From CAYINU01 sp964364855 (GTDB lineage: Bacteria > Margulisbacteria > Marinamargulisbacteria > CAYINU01), in assembly GCA_964364855.1 (NCBI GenBank), contig CAYINU010000031.1, positions 1 through 18,536 on the forward strand: 18,536 nucleotides of DNA, written 5' to 3'. Below the pieces are notes generated by a model, which worked only from the letters and a program-made list of their open reading frames with translations, was not told where the DNA came from and did no database searches. The translations under genes were made by a program, and so were the position numbers. Positions within the stretch are counted from its first letter, which is position 1. Every line of letters starts with the position of its first letter. Shown here piece after piece: positions 7,410 to 15,632 of the stretch.

Positions 7410-8185
7410 TCCGGTTGACTCCTGCCGCCTTTCAACATATTGATTTCGGGGTATTCCGGAATAAGGATCAACAACCAAGAAATGGCATGGGCAATATAAA
7501 TACTCGCGATCCCCCTGCTAAGCAGGCTCACCGACAGATCAAACCAAATGAATCCCGCATACACGACCGGCAACACGCCCAAAATCATTCGAACCCCCAG
7601 AAAACTCCGGTTATCCGAAAATAAACGCCTAATAATAGGATGCCCCGTAATCCGACTCGGTACAAGCGTAAAAGTGACCGGCACTACCCAAATGAGAATA
7701 AGGGATGAAGCTACCAGGGCGATGAGGTACACCGAACTACCCGAAAGAAGCCCGACTACGGCGAAGAACAACAGGCGGTCAATGTCGACACTCACGTTAT
7801 CCAATAGCTCGCCGATTTTACTTGAATAGTGTCTTGCTTTGGCAATGGATCCGTCTATGAAATCAAACAACACATGGCTTAAGATCATTGCAATGCCGAT
7901 TAAGGCTACTGTCTTTTGTCCGGATAAGATTTGAGAAAACAAAAAGTACCCTACGAATGCATATAAAATCCCGAAAACATCAAAAAAATTGGCGGTGATG
8001 CCAAGACGAAACAACGTGTAGGCGATAGGAAGTGACACCCACTTACAGAAATTGCAAAATAATCCCTTGTCTTTTCGAAGAAACGGATTTTTCTGGGGAA
8101 ACGACTCCTCTAAAAACGCGGAAAAGGTACGAATCGGCAGTTTTTCCATAGAAACCTCAGTTGTACCATCGATCGTGTCTTCCAT
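7406..8185 (-). CDS. CDP-alcohol phosphotransferase family membrane protein
   Basis: About 259 residues with roughly six membrane segments after a soluble N-terminus. It has the family motif with unusual details: D108 F I D111 G112, then A115 K116 where AR is usual, G125, D129, and the last aspartate at 134, one residue further than the normal D-x3-D spacing. The family moves a substituted phosphate from a CDP-alcohol to an acceptor alcohol, as in phosphatidylglycerol-phosphate or di-myo-inositol-phosphate synthesis. With a nucleotidyltransferase in the same operon, the donor is probably made by that enzyme. It is first in the seven-gene run. ATG 8185 is chosen (GGAA six bases upstream); ATG 8149, with GAGG five bases upstream, is about equally good. 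The family is fairly sure; activity is uncertain because of the motif changes. Confidence 0.82.
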   Translation of the reverse strand: MEDTIDGTTEVSMEKLPIRTFSAFLEESFPQKNPFLRKDKGLFCNFCKWVSLPIAYTLFRLGITANFFDVFGILYAFVGYFLFSQILSGQKTVALIGIAMILSHVLFDFIDGSIAKARHYSSKIGELLDNVSVDIDRLLFFAVVGLLSGSSVYLIALVASSLILIWVVPVTFTLVPSRITGHPIIRRLFSDNRSFLGVRMILGVLPVVYAGFIWFDLSVSLLSRGIASIYIAHAISWLLILIPEYPEINMLKGGRSQPE

Positions 8186-8208
8186 CAACATTTCCAACGC
8201 GGGGGCAC

Positions 8209-8238
8209 TTCAAAAATCTTACAGAATCGTGCTAGAGT
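8209..8238 (+). promoter_or_regulatory. Candidate sigma-70-like promoter for the epimerase/GT2 pair
   Basis: TTCAAA (8209-8214) and an extended -10, TG-C-TAGAGT (8230-8238), are 18 bases apart in the only real intergenic space between divergent transcripts. Each hexamer matches consensus at four of six positions. No clear counterpart for the leftward operon was found. Confidence 0.35.
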
Positions 8239-8262
8239 ACCCCCCAAGTCAGATCACCCTTC

Positions 8263-8267
8263 GGAGG
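8263..8267 (+). promoter_or_regulatory. Shine-Dalgarno GGAGG deciding a TTG start
   Basis: GGAGG lies seven bases before TTG at 8275. The Rossmann motif KILITGGAGFIG begins at the very next codon and no ATG is available, so TTG is the start of the epimerase gene. Confidence 0.75.
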
Positions 8268-8274
8268 ACATCTA

Positions 8275-9264
8275 TTGAAAATACTGATTACCGGTGGAGC
8301 TGGGTTCATTGGCTCTCACCTATGTGACCGTTATTTGGAGCTGGGGCATGAGGTTTTTGCCGTTGACAATTTTACAACAGGCTCGTATGACAATATTCGT
8401 CACCTTGAAGGGAACCCCCACTTTCACTTCAGAGAAGCCAGTATATTCGACGGTCCCCTGATGCTCGAGCTGGTAGGGACTTGTGACGTGGTATTGCACA
8501 TGGCCGCCGCCGTCGGGGTCCAATATTTATTGGACAACCCGCTGTTGTCCTTACAAACCAACATAAAGGGTACAGAAAATATTCTGGAGCTTTGCGCCAA
8601 GTTCCGCAAGAAAGTTCTCCTTGCATCAACCTCGGAAGTATATGGCAAACATACAAAGGCACCATTGGTTGAAACAGAAGACTCAATTTTTGGCCCGTCC
8701 GTGATTTGGCGGTGGAGTTATGCAGCCTCGAAGCTGATCGATGAATATGCAGCGTTTGCCTATCACCGGCAGCAAAATCTTCCCGTCATTATCGTCAGGC
8801 TTTTTAACACGGTGGGACCCCGGCAAAGCAAGGACTACGGGATGGTATTACCCAGATTCATTCATAGGGCCTTAACCGGTCAACCCATCCCGGTATATGG
8901 GGATGGTCAACAGTCGCGAACCTTTACTGATGTGGACGAAGTGGTAACGGCCATTACCAAATTGGTCGAGTCCCCTAATGCCATCGGAGAAGTCGTAAAC
9001 GTGGGGGGGGTTGAGGAGATCACCATTTTGGACCTCGCAAAACGTGTGGTGGAAAAAACCGCCAGTCACTCCAAAATTGAGCTAATTCCCTATAGCCAAG
9101 CCTTTGAAAAGGATTTTGAAGACATGAAGCGACGTGTTCCGTCCTTGGACAAATTGAATCGCCTGGTCGGATGGACGCCTCAATTGAAATTGGAAGATAT
9201 CCTGGACCGCACCATTGCGTTTACCAAAGTACGTCTTGAACAAGACAGAATCCATGTTGCCTAG
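8275..9264 (+). CDS. NAD-dependent epimerase/dehydratase (UDP-glucuronate decarboxylase/4-epimerase-like)
   Basis: 329 residues, an extended SDR. The NAD loop TGGAGFIG (6-13), DNFTTG after strand 2 (31-36), HMAAAVGV, the catalytic S118-T-S120, Y149 and K153 in YAASK, and YGDGQQSRTFTDVDE near the C-terminus are all seen. RWSYAASK and the C-terminal block resemble UDP-glucuronate decarboxylases, UDP-apiose/xylose synthase and related 4-epimerases. It acts on an NDP-sugar in the cytoplasm to supply a repeat-unit donor. It starts with TTG after GGAGG and overlaps the following GT2 gene by 11 bases, so the pair is probably co-transcribed. The exact reaction (decarboxylation, 4-epimerisation or dehydration) cannot be decided by eye. 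Confidence 0.87.
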   Translation: MKILITGGAGFIGSHLCDRYLELGHEVFAVDNFTTGSYDNIRHLEGNPHFHFREASIFDGPLMLELVGTCDVVLHMAAAVGVQYLLDNPLLSLQTNIKGTENILELCAKFRKKVLLASTSEVYGKHTKAPLVETEDSIFGPSVIWRWSYAASKLIDEYAAFAYHRQQNLPVIIVRLFNTVGPRQSKDYGMVLPRFIHRALTGQPIPVYGDGQQSRTFTDVDEVVTAITKLVESPNAIGEVVNVGGVEEITILDLAKRVVEKTASHSKIELIPYSQAFEKDFEDMKRRVPSLDKLNRLVGWTPQLKLEDILDRTIAFTKVRLEQDRIHVA

Positions 9265-10276
9265 AATATCCATTATTCTTGTCTGTCGTAATGAGGAAAA
9301 ATATATAGAAAAATGCCTGGATTCCGTACTTGACAATGGCTACCCGGCAGACAAGATGGACATTGTGGTCGTAGACGGAGAAAGCACCGATAAAACCCGA
9401 GACATTGTGCGGGCTTTTCAAGAGAAGACTTCCTGTGTTCGCTTGGTCAGCAACCCCGGAATCACGGCAGCGGCGGGCCTTAATGTGGGTCTGAAAGCGG
9501 CCCATGAAGAGTTTATTGTCAGGCTAGACGCCCACGCGTCCTACGAGAAAGACTATCTTCTGAAATCCGTGACATACCTGGAACGCTATCAGGCTGACAA
9601 TGTCGGCGGGGTCATCGAAACGGTATCAAGCGAAGACACCTTAATAGGTCGCAGCATTGCAAGACTATTGTCGTCGTCGTTTGGGGTAGGACTATCTCAT
9701 TTTCGAATCGGGGTAAATGCTCCGTCTGAAGTAGCCACCGTCCCGTTTGGAAGCTTCCGGAAAAGCTTTTTGGAGAAATTGGGTGGATTTGACGAAGACA
9801 TGACACGGTGTGAAGACATTGATATGAACCTAAGAATTAAGGCGGCCGGAGGAAAAATTATGTTGTTTCCGGACATCAAACTTCGGTACTTTTCTAGGAC
9901 GTCTCTGATCCCTTTTTTGCGCCACACTTTCAACAATGGATACCTCATCACCGTAACCTTAAAACACAAAAAATTTAAAGTGTTGTTCTACCATATCGTG
10001 CCCTTGTTAGCTGTAGCCACGGGTCTGACGCTCATCGTAGGCAGTGTGTTTAGCAAGCTCGCTTTGGGAACGTTTCTATTGCTGAGCGTCGTCTATTTAT
10101 TCATCACTCTTGTATACACGACATCCATTTGTCGGCAGTCGCGAGATATTCGGTATGCTGTAACTTTACCTTGGCTATTCTTTGTCACCCATGTCGCCTA
10201 CGGACTGGGTTCCATCTGGGGCATACTTATAGCAGCAGGTGACCTACTTAGAATTAAACCTCGGTTCTACGCCTGA
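9254..10276 (+). CDS. Family 2 glycosyltransferase with C-terminal membrane segments (ExoA-like)
   Basis: About 340 residues. The GT-A N-terminus has PRISIILVCRNEE, VVVDGESTDKT (38-48), a DxD-like LDAH (91-94) and the acceptor-side CEDIDMNLR (about 180). From about residue 235 there are three or four hydrophobic helices. The layout resembles ExoA-type beta-glycosyltransferases that extend lipid-linked glycans at the inner membrane face. ATG 9254 is used; an upstream in-frame start would lie deeper in the epimerase gene. The 3' end overlaps the convergent GT4 gene by 33 bases. Donor and linkage are unknown. Confidence 0.87.
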   Translation: MLPRISIILVCRNEEKYIEKCLDSVLDNGYPADKMDIVVVDGESTDKTRDIVRAFQEKTSCVRLVSNPGITAAAGLNVGLKAAHEEFIVRLDAHASYEKDYLLKSVTYLERYQADNVGGVIETVSSEDTLIGRSIARLLSSSFGVGLSHFRIGVNAPSEVATVPFGSFRKSFLEKLGGFDEDMTRCEDIDMNLRIKAAGGKIMLFPDIKLRYFSRTSLIPFLRHTFNNGYLITVTLKHKKFKVLFYHIVPLLAVATGLTLIVGSVFSKLALGTFLLLSVVYLFITLVYTTSICRQSRDIRYAVTLPWLFFVTHVAYGLGSIWGILIAAGDLLRIKPRFYA

Positions 10277-11488
10277 TTGACTCAGGATCCGCGTCACACC
10301 GTCCAGATATAATTTTGCCGACAGCGGCCAAAGATAGGTGCCTCGAACAGCGTCTTGGGCATTTTTTCCCTTCTTTTTCATATCGGATCTGGCAGTCGCC
10401 AGCACGTTACGTAGTTGCCAATAGATTGCCTCTGCCGTTGTCTCGCAAGCCCAACCCGCGTCATGATCTGCCACAAATTGCGCCATATTTGTGCCTTCTG
10501 TTACCAAGCATGGGCGCTGAAAGGCCATGGCCTCTAGAACGGCCACCGGCATGCCCTCTGTTCGGGAGGTCAAGACAAAAACATCCATATCCGCCAGCAT
10601 TGACCATTTATTGTTTCCAAAAACGGGGCCCTTCATTTCCAGATGCCCGGACTCCGCCATTTCATGGATAAAGCTTGCCACCTCATCTTGACTTTGCCTG
10701 GCCATTTTTTTGTTGCGCGCCTTAAATTGGCCGGCCAAAACCAGTTTTACATTTTGGAGCCTGCCTTCGTTTTTTAACCTCCGAAACGCGCCGAATAGCA
10801 AATCCAGCCCTTTAATTTCCACATCGAATTGTCCAATATATCCTAGCATCAGCGGGGTATCTGAATCGGTTTTTCGGGCCATTTCCGAATACCCATTTAC
10901 GACGGACTCGGCAATTCCGTTTGGCGCAACAATAATGTCGGTCAGCTGAGAATCAAACTCAGCGATGTCTTGCTTTTCTGCGGCACACAACGCTGTGATA
11001 AAGGCTGCGTTTCTCAGAAACTGACTAAAAAATAACATGTTAGCCAATTTCTTTTTAAGAAAACTTCTTTTTTGGGGAATCTTTCTTAGGCCGCCTCGTG
11101 GTGTCACGGTGTATATCCATCCCCGTCTCTTGATTTCCCTGGCAATGGCACACTGCGCAAAATCGTAGACGTCATGAAAATTGACCAGGTCCGGCTTACC
11201 GAATTCCGACTCAATGGCATCCACCCAGCCCACCGCGCTGATATACGGTGTTTTGGCTTGGGCCGCAATCGGGGTGAGCATCTTGATACCACCAAAGTGG
11301 CGAATCGCCTCTTCCGTAAGCGGCCGTGTTGATAGCACCCCCACTTCACATTCCCAGTCACATAGACCCAAAGACAGACCCAAAACACTACGCGTGGGGC
11401 CATCCGCCTGCATGCCCGGGAAAATATCTAGGGTGTCTTCATCGGATACCCGCCCGATTTTAATGGGCGCAATGTGCAGAATTTTCAT
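10244..11488 (-). CDS. Family 4 glycosyltransferase
   Basis: 414 residues with a GT-B layout. It starts MKILHIAPIK, has a glycine-rich acceptor-side stretch near 130-134 (PRGGL), the linker VAPNGI (187-192), the donor-side GYIGQFDVEIKGLD with K226, and the EX7E element EGMPVAVLE (311-319). This is a retaining NDP-sugar transferase working on lipid-linked glycan in the cytoplasm. The ATG overlaps the asparagine-synthetase stop by one base (TAATG), and AAGGAC is upstream, so the two are probably translationally coupled. It is the last gene of the rightmost run, and its 3' end overlaps the GT2 gene tail to tail. The sugar is unknown. Confidence 0.9.
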   Translation of the reverse strand: MKILHIAPIKIGRVSDEDTLDIFPGMQADGPTRSVLGLSLGLCDWECEVGVLSTRPLTEEAIRHFGGIKMLTPIAAQAKTPYISAVGWVDAIESEFGKPDLVNFHDVYDFAQCAIAREIKRRGWIYTVTPRGGLRKIPQKRSFLKKKLANMLFFSQFLRNAAFITALCAAEKQDIAEFDSQLTDIIVAPNGIAESVVNGYSEMARKTDSDTPLMLGYIGQFDVEIKGLDLLFGAFRRLKNEGRLQNVKLVLAGQFKARNKKMARQSQDEVASFIHEMAESGHLEMKGPVFGNNKWSMLADMDVFVLTSRTEGMPVAVLEAMAFQRPCLVTEGTNMAQFVADHDAGWACETTAEAIYWQLRNVLATARSDMKKKGKNAQDAVRGTYLWPLSAKLYLDGVTRILSQSGVEPRFNSK

Positions 11489-13332
11489 TATAAGTCCTTA
11501 AGCGCCTGTGTGGGATCATAGCAGCGGGAAATTACCAAACCTTCCCAAATTTGGAACCACAACAGAAGCCATATTCGGGTATTGTGATGGCCATATCCTT
11601 TTTTAAATTCTCCCCATATACGCGCGATATCGTTGTTAGGTATGTATTCTGACAGAATGGTTTTACGCAAGATTATTTTCTCTATTTTAGGATGCCAGGC
11701 TTCAGACGCAAGCCATTGAGACACGGGAATCGAAAATCCTTGCTTACGTCGATACACGAAAGACCGGTCAAAGTAAGACAACGCGATTTCCTTAAGAACC
11801 GCTTTTCGAACGCCATAATGAAACTTAACCCGCGCAGGCAGCGAATACCCATACGCCATCAGTCGGTAATCCAGAAACGGGGATCGGGCCTCCAAAGAAT
11901 GTGCCATTGTCGCCATATCCACTTTGACCAGAAAATCATCGGTGAGCTGATTCCGGATATCGGCATAAAAAATCTGATCCACGCCTTTTCTCCCCCCCTG
12001 GCTCAGGAGGTCCTTTAATGCCTTCCGAGGACCTTCCCAGCGCAAAAATCCGCCCGACCTCAAGGCTGTCGTGTAGGCTGAATCAATGTCTTGATCTACC
12101 AGCCGATTCAGGCGTCGGAGCTTTCGGAAAAATCCGGTCTCGGGCAACCATTCGACACTCCGGCGAAACGCCGCTGGTATATGCGCCAGAGAGCGTGAGA
12201 AATAATAAGAATAGGGCGTCATATAGCCGCCAAAAGCCTCGTCTCCGCCATCCCCGGTGAGCACCACTTTTAGGTGGTCGGCTGCATATCGAGCCACCCA
12301 GTAGCTGGGCAACGCCGAGGAATCTCCAAAAAGCTCAGAGTATGCCCAAACGATCTGAGGCAACGTATTTAATATCCCACTGTCCAGACGAAAATGGTGA
12401 TGGTCGGTCTGATACTGCGACGCCACCCGGTAGGCATATCGGGACTCATCGAAAGCCACCGAATCAAACCCGATGGAAAAGGTCTGTGGCCGCAAGCCAA
12501 AATGGCGGGACGCCATCGCCGTGATCAGCGATGAGTCGATGCCACCGGACAAAAACGCCCCAACCGGCACATCACTGCGAAGTCGGATCTCGATGGCATT
12601 TTTCAAAAGCGTATGCGACGCCTCAACCGCGTCCGAAAAGGATACATTGAGCTGACCCACATCATTTAGTGACCAAAATTCCACCCAAGTTTCTTTTCCA
12701 TTCTCCAAAATCAGATAGTGGGCAGGGGGAAATTTTTGAACCCCTTTTGTGGAGGTTTGAGGGATGGAAACGAATCCATAGCTAAAATAGTCCTCTACCG
12801 CATCAGCACAGAGATCAGATGCAGGAAAAACGTGCCAAAGACTTTTCAGATCCGATGCAAAATAATAGCCCTGGGCATTTTTCCCAACCAGTAACGGCTT
12901 GACCCCCAGCCGATCCCGCGCAGCAAAAAGACGTCGCGCTTTTTTGTCCCACAAGAGAAACGCGAACATGCCGTTAAACCGCTTCACACAGTCCGGCCCC
13001 CAGGTCTGGTATGCGCGGATAATAACCTCGGAATCCGATGTCGTCGAAAACGCCATGCCATGCTCAGACTCCAGGGACTTTCTAAGCTCTAAAAAGTTAT
13101 AGATTTCACCGTTATAAACCAGCACACACGCATCGATCTTCAGCGGCTGATTGGCCTGCGCGGACAAGTCTAGGATACTGAGCCGCCGATGACCAAGACT
13201 GACGATTTCATCCGTATACACGCCACCATGGTCAGGCCCCCGATGCCGGATATCCTCGCACATGCTGGTGATCAGGGCCGTCTGATCCTGCTCAACATCA
13301 CGAAGGTTATAGACTCCAGCTAGACCACACAT
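11488..13332 (-). CDS. Asparagine synthetase, glutamine-hydrolysing (AsnB family)
   Basis: 614 residues, full length. The N-terminal glutaminase has the Cys2 nucleophile (MCGLAGVYN), HRGPDHGG (30-37), HRRLSILDL and NGEIYNF. The synthetase half has the PP-loop LSGGIDSS (261-268), FSIGFD, LTGDGGDEAFGGY and a VDMATMAHSLEAR block. It hydrolyses glutamine, channels ammonia and amidates an ATP-activated carboxylate. In polysaccharide loci, members of this family often amidate sugar acids such as uronamides rather than aspartate. The gap to the preceding SDR is six bases, and the following GT4 overlaps it by one. The neighbouring nonulosonate-type genes and the epimerase make a sugar carboxylate a plausible substrate. 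Genuine asparagine synthesis cannot be excluded. Confidence 0.92.
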   Translation of the reverse strand: MCGLAGVYNLRDVEQDQTALITSMCEDIRHRGPDHGGVYTDEIVSLGHRRLSILDLSAQANQPLKIDACVLVYNGEIYNFLELRKSLESEHGMAFSTTSDSEVIIRAYQTWGPDCVKRFNGMFAFLLWDKKARRLFAARDRLGVKPLLVGKNAQGYYFASDLKSLWHVFPASDLCADAVEDYFSYGFVSIPQTSTKGVQKFPPAHYLILENGKETWVEFWSLNDVGQLNVSFSDAVEASHTLLKNAIEIRLRSDVPVGAFLSGGIDSSLITAMASRHFGLRPQTFSIGFDSVAFDESRYAYRVASQYQTDHHHFRLDSGILNTLPQIVWAYSELFGDSSALPSYWVARYAADHLKVVLTGDGGDEAFGGYMTPYSYYFSRSLAHIPAAFRRSVEWLPETGFFRKLRRLNRLVDQDIDSAYTTALRSGGFLRWEGPRKALKDLLSQGGRKGVDQIFYADIRNQLTDDFLVKVDMATMAHSLEARSPFLDYRLMAYGYSLPARVKFHYGVRKAVLKEIALSYFDRSFVYRRKQGFSIPVSQWLASEAWHPKIEKIILRKTILSEYIPNNDIARIWGEFKKGYGHHNTRIWLLLWFQIWEGLVISRCYDPTQALKDL

Positions 13333-13338
13333 CGTCGC

Positions 13339-14079
13339 TTAAATCGCACACCATCCACCATCGATTTTAAGGTCATGACCAGTGATATATCCGGCGCTGT
13401 CCGAGAGAAGAAACGCCACACCACCTGCGATATCCTCGGGCGACGCCATGCGGCGCATCGGGACTTTTTCACAATACCGCTTCACAAATGACTCGGGCTG
13501 GTGATCAAAAACTCCGCCGGGCGATACGCAGTTAACCCGAACGTTGTAGGGACCATAGTACGAGGCCAGGTAGCGGGTCATATTGGCAATCCCACCTTTG
13601 ATCGCAGCGTATGCTGCAGGCATGGTCATCGCTGTACCCTCATAGACGGTAAAATCGGGGCCAACGCTACCATAAATGGATGACATATTCACCAGGGCGC
13701 CATGTCCTTGGGCCTTCATCTTTTCCAAAACCACCTGGCAGCACATCACGTATCCATTGAGGTGAAAATCGATATTTTTTCGCCACGAGCTCATCGGTAT
13801 CTCTTCAAATTTAAGCGGCCAATCAGAGGTGCGCGGATACGCATTGTTGACCCATCCGTCGAGCGCCGGAATTGCCGCCAGGAGGTGGGCCACTGCCTCT
13901 TCGGAAGTGGTATCGATTGGGTGATAGTCCACGGCAATCTCCGGATGGTCCCAAGTGGGCTTGATGTCTAACGCCATGACAGCGGCACCCTGGTCTACCA
14001 ACTCCCGGCACAACGCCGTTCCCAAAAATCCACCCGCCCCGGTTACCGCGATCGTCTTCCCCGCTAAACCTATTGCCAC
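13339..14079 (-). CDS. Short-chain dehydrogenase, PtmA-like
   Basis: 246 residues. It has TGAGGFLG (13-20), VNNAYPRT (77-84), S133/S134 in NMSS, and Y157 and K161 in YAAIK, a complete SDR catalytic set. NNAYPR in place of NNAG is a feature I associate with the PtmA-type dehydrogenases found next to CMP-nonulosonate synthetases in Campylobacter flagellin-glycosylation loci. Here it also directly follows such a synthetase, overlapping by 10 bases. Start is GTG at 14079, with GGAAGG about nine bases before it. It likely acts on a nonulosonic-type or related sugar precursor. The precise reaction is not established by sequence. Confidence 0.82.
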   Translation of the reverse strand: MAIGLAGKTIAVTGAGGFLGTALCRELVDQGAAVMALDIKPTWDHPEIAVDYHPIDTTSEEAVAHLLAAIPALDGWVNNAYPRTSDWPLKFEEIPMSSWRKNIDFHLNGYVMCCQVVLEKMKAQGHGALVNMSSIYGSVGPDFTVYEGTAMTMPAAYAAIKGGIANMTRYLASYYGPYNVRVNCVSPGGVFDHQPESFVKRYCEKVPMRRMASPEDIAGGVAFLLSDSAGYITGHDLKIDGGWCAI

Positions 14080-14783
14080 GTAAAAAGGCCTTCCCGGAGA
14101 ACAAACTCCAAAAATTTCAGATCGACCTCTCGATCTACATCGAATCCCGAAATCGGATCCATTTCCAGGATTTGGGACGACGGCGCAATAGGGGAAATCA
14201 CGTCGGGGTCTAGAAGATACTCCCTTCTGTAAACATAAATGGACGCGTTCATATCATACACAAGCGGTGCATCTTGACGACGCGTGATTTTGGCGGGAAG
14301 TCGTTTCGAGAGAGTAACGTGTCCATCGGATACTTCCACCATATTAAAATACGGATTTTTATGAGCCGGAACGACACTAAATACGGTTTCAATCGTGGGG
14401 TCTTGCATGAGCGCCACCGCACGCTGAATATCTTGGACCGTGCGAAGCGGCGCGGTGGGGTCTAAATCCAGTATCAAATCAAACTGTTTTCCATAGACTT
14501 CTTCGGCCTGCAGGAGGGCGTGCCGAATGACAGGCAGCTTTGGCGTCGCGTCTTGTGCCAATTCAACCGGCCGCAAAAAGGGCGTACTAACACCATATGT
14601 CGCCGCAATATCTAAAATAGCTTGGGAGTCGGATGAGACCACGATAGCCTCTCCTTGACCCCATTTTATGGCTGTTTCAAGGGTGTAGGCGATCAAAGGT
14701 TTACCTAAGATTGACCGTATGTTTTTATTTGGGACACCCTTTGAGCCGCCACGAGCACAAATGGTAACCAGAATATGGCTCAT
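14070..14783 (-). CDS. Acylneuraminate cytidylyltransferase family (NeuA/PtmB-like)
   Basis: 237 residues, typical for the family. The CTP-binding ARGGSKGVPNKN (10-21), KPLIAYTLE, VSSD (49-52) and LDLDPTAPLR block are present, as is the later FDVDREVDLKF. It activates a nonulosonic acid, or sometimes another sugar, as its CMP derivative in the cytoplasm. A PtmA-like SDR follows in a 10-base overlap, matching the ptmB-ptmA association. No nonulosonate synthase, epimerase or aminotransferase for such a sugar lies in the window, so the pathway must be completed elsewhere or the enzyme must act on something else. A 51-base gap separates it from the methyltransferase upstream. Confidence 0.9.
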   Translation of the reverse strand: MSHILVTICARGGSKGVPNKNIRSILGKPLIAYTLETAIKWGQGEAIVVSSDSQAILDIAATYGVSTPFLRPVELAQDATPKLPVIRHALLQAEEVYGKQFDLILDLDPTAPLRTVQDIQRAVALMQDPTIETVFSVVPAHKNPYFNMVEVSDGHVTLSKRLPAKITRRQDAPLVYDMNASIYVYRREYLLDPDVISPIAPSSQILEMDPISGFDVDREVDLKFLEFVLREGLFTWQ

Positions 14784-14834
14784 AATCTGGTGATATTCCT
14801 ACTCGGCACTATATAGGCTTCTATCGTCATTCCA

Positions 14835-15632
14835 TCACCGAGTCTTGGTCCCTATAAAAACATACACGTTACAAAACTGATCGGGGAACAAGCGAATGAA
14901 GGTATTTTGCAAAAACGTGCCCAACCGGGACAGTCTGTACCCTTCTTTTCGCCCCTTGTTTTCATCAAAATCCTTGTGTGATGCGGCCCTAAAAAACCGA
15001 AATTTATACAAGATGGGCATATTTTCCACCGGGATCACAGTTTCAGGCGCAAATCCATGCGCCCTAAACATCCGCACCAGCTCATCTTTGGTCAAATTTA
15101 ACTTGTGAAACACCGTGGCTGTCGAGGGTCCAAATTGCTTGCTTCGCCGACGCTCTGTCAGCCAATCCGTCCACCGGGTTTGCCAATTGTCCGCCCGAAA
15201 CGACGCGCAAATCTTTCCACCTGGCACCATCACCCGGACGGTTTCATCCAAGGCCTTTTCCAGCGCCTGGCCCTCTAAATTGTGATACAATCCATAGGCC
15301 AAAAAATACGTAAATGTACGATCGGGGTATTGCAGCTGGGTGATATCCCCCACATCCACCTGTAAAACGGCATCCGTCTCTTTGAGTTTTTGGATAACAC
15401 TAGGGATAAAATCAAACCCAAAAATGTCGTATCCGCGATCATGAAAATAGCGCAAAATACGCCCGGCGCCACAGCCTGCTTCCACGATTTTTCCTTCTTT
15501 GCCCGTCACGGTCATGAGCGCATATTTTAGCGGATAGGCATTTGTATTGGACATGGGGGCATCCACGGCAATGCTATCCCAACGGTGCGTCCAGTATTGT
15601 TTGTTGTCGTGATGGCGATAGGTAATACGCAT
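14835..15632 (-). CDS. Class I SAM-dependent methyltransferase
   Basis: 265 residues with the SAM motif IVEAGCGAGRIL (49-60), an acidic residue after strand 2 (FGFDF) and a post-motif region typical of methyltransferase 11/25 folds. The C-terminal half has basic and aromatic stretches but no membrane segment. It starts at the base following the upstream stop (TAA then ATG), with AAAGGAAC in good position, so it is co-translated with the formyltransferase-like gene. By position it resembles the methyltransferases (Cj1419, Cj1420) flanking the Campylobacter phosphoramidate genes. It might methylate a phosphoramidate intermediate or a sugar. That role is inference. Confidence 0.85.
   Translation of the reverse strand: MRITYRHHDNKQYWTHRWDSIAVDAPMSNTNAYPLKYALMTVTGKEGKIVEAGCGAGRILRYFHDRGYDIFGFDFIPSVIQKLKETDAVLQVDVGDITQLQYPDRTFTYFLAYGLYHNLEGQALEKALDETVRVMVPGGKICASFRADNWQTRWTDWLTERRRSKQFGPSTATVFHKLNLTKDELVRMFRAHGFAPETVIPVENMPILYKFRFFRAASHKDFDENKGRKEGYRLSRLGTFLQNTFIRLFPDQFCNVYVFIGTKTR

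Noticed and set aside
14784..14834. Internal promoter for the cytidylyltransferase gene (TATATA seen on the minus strand)
   Set aside because: No acceptable -35 at 16-18 bases, and the 51-base gap alone is weak evidence.
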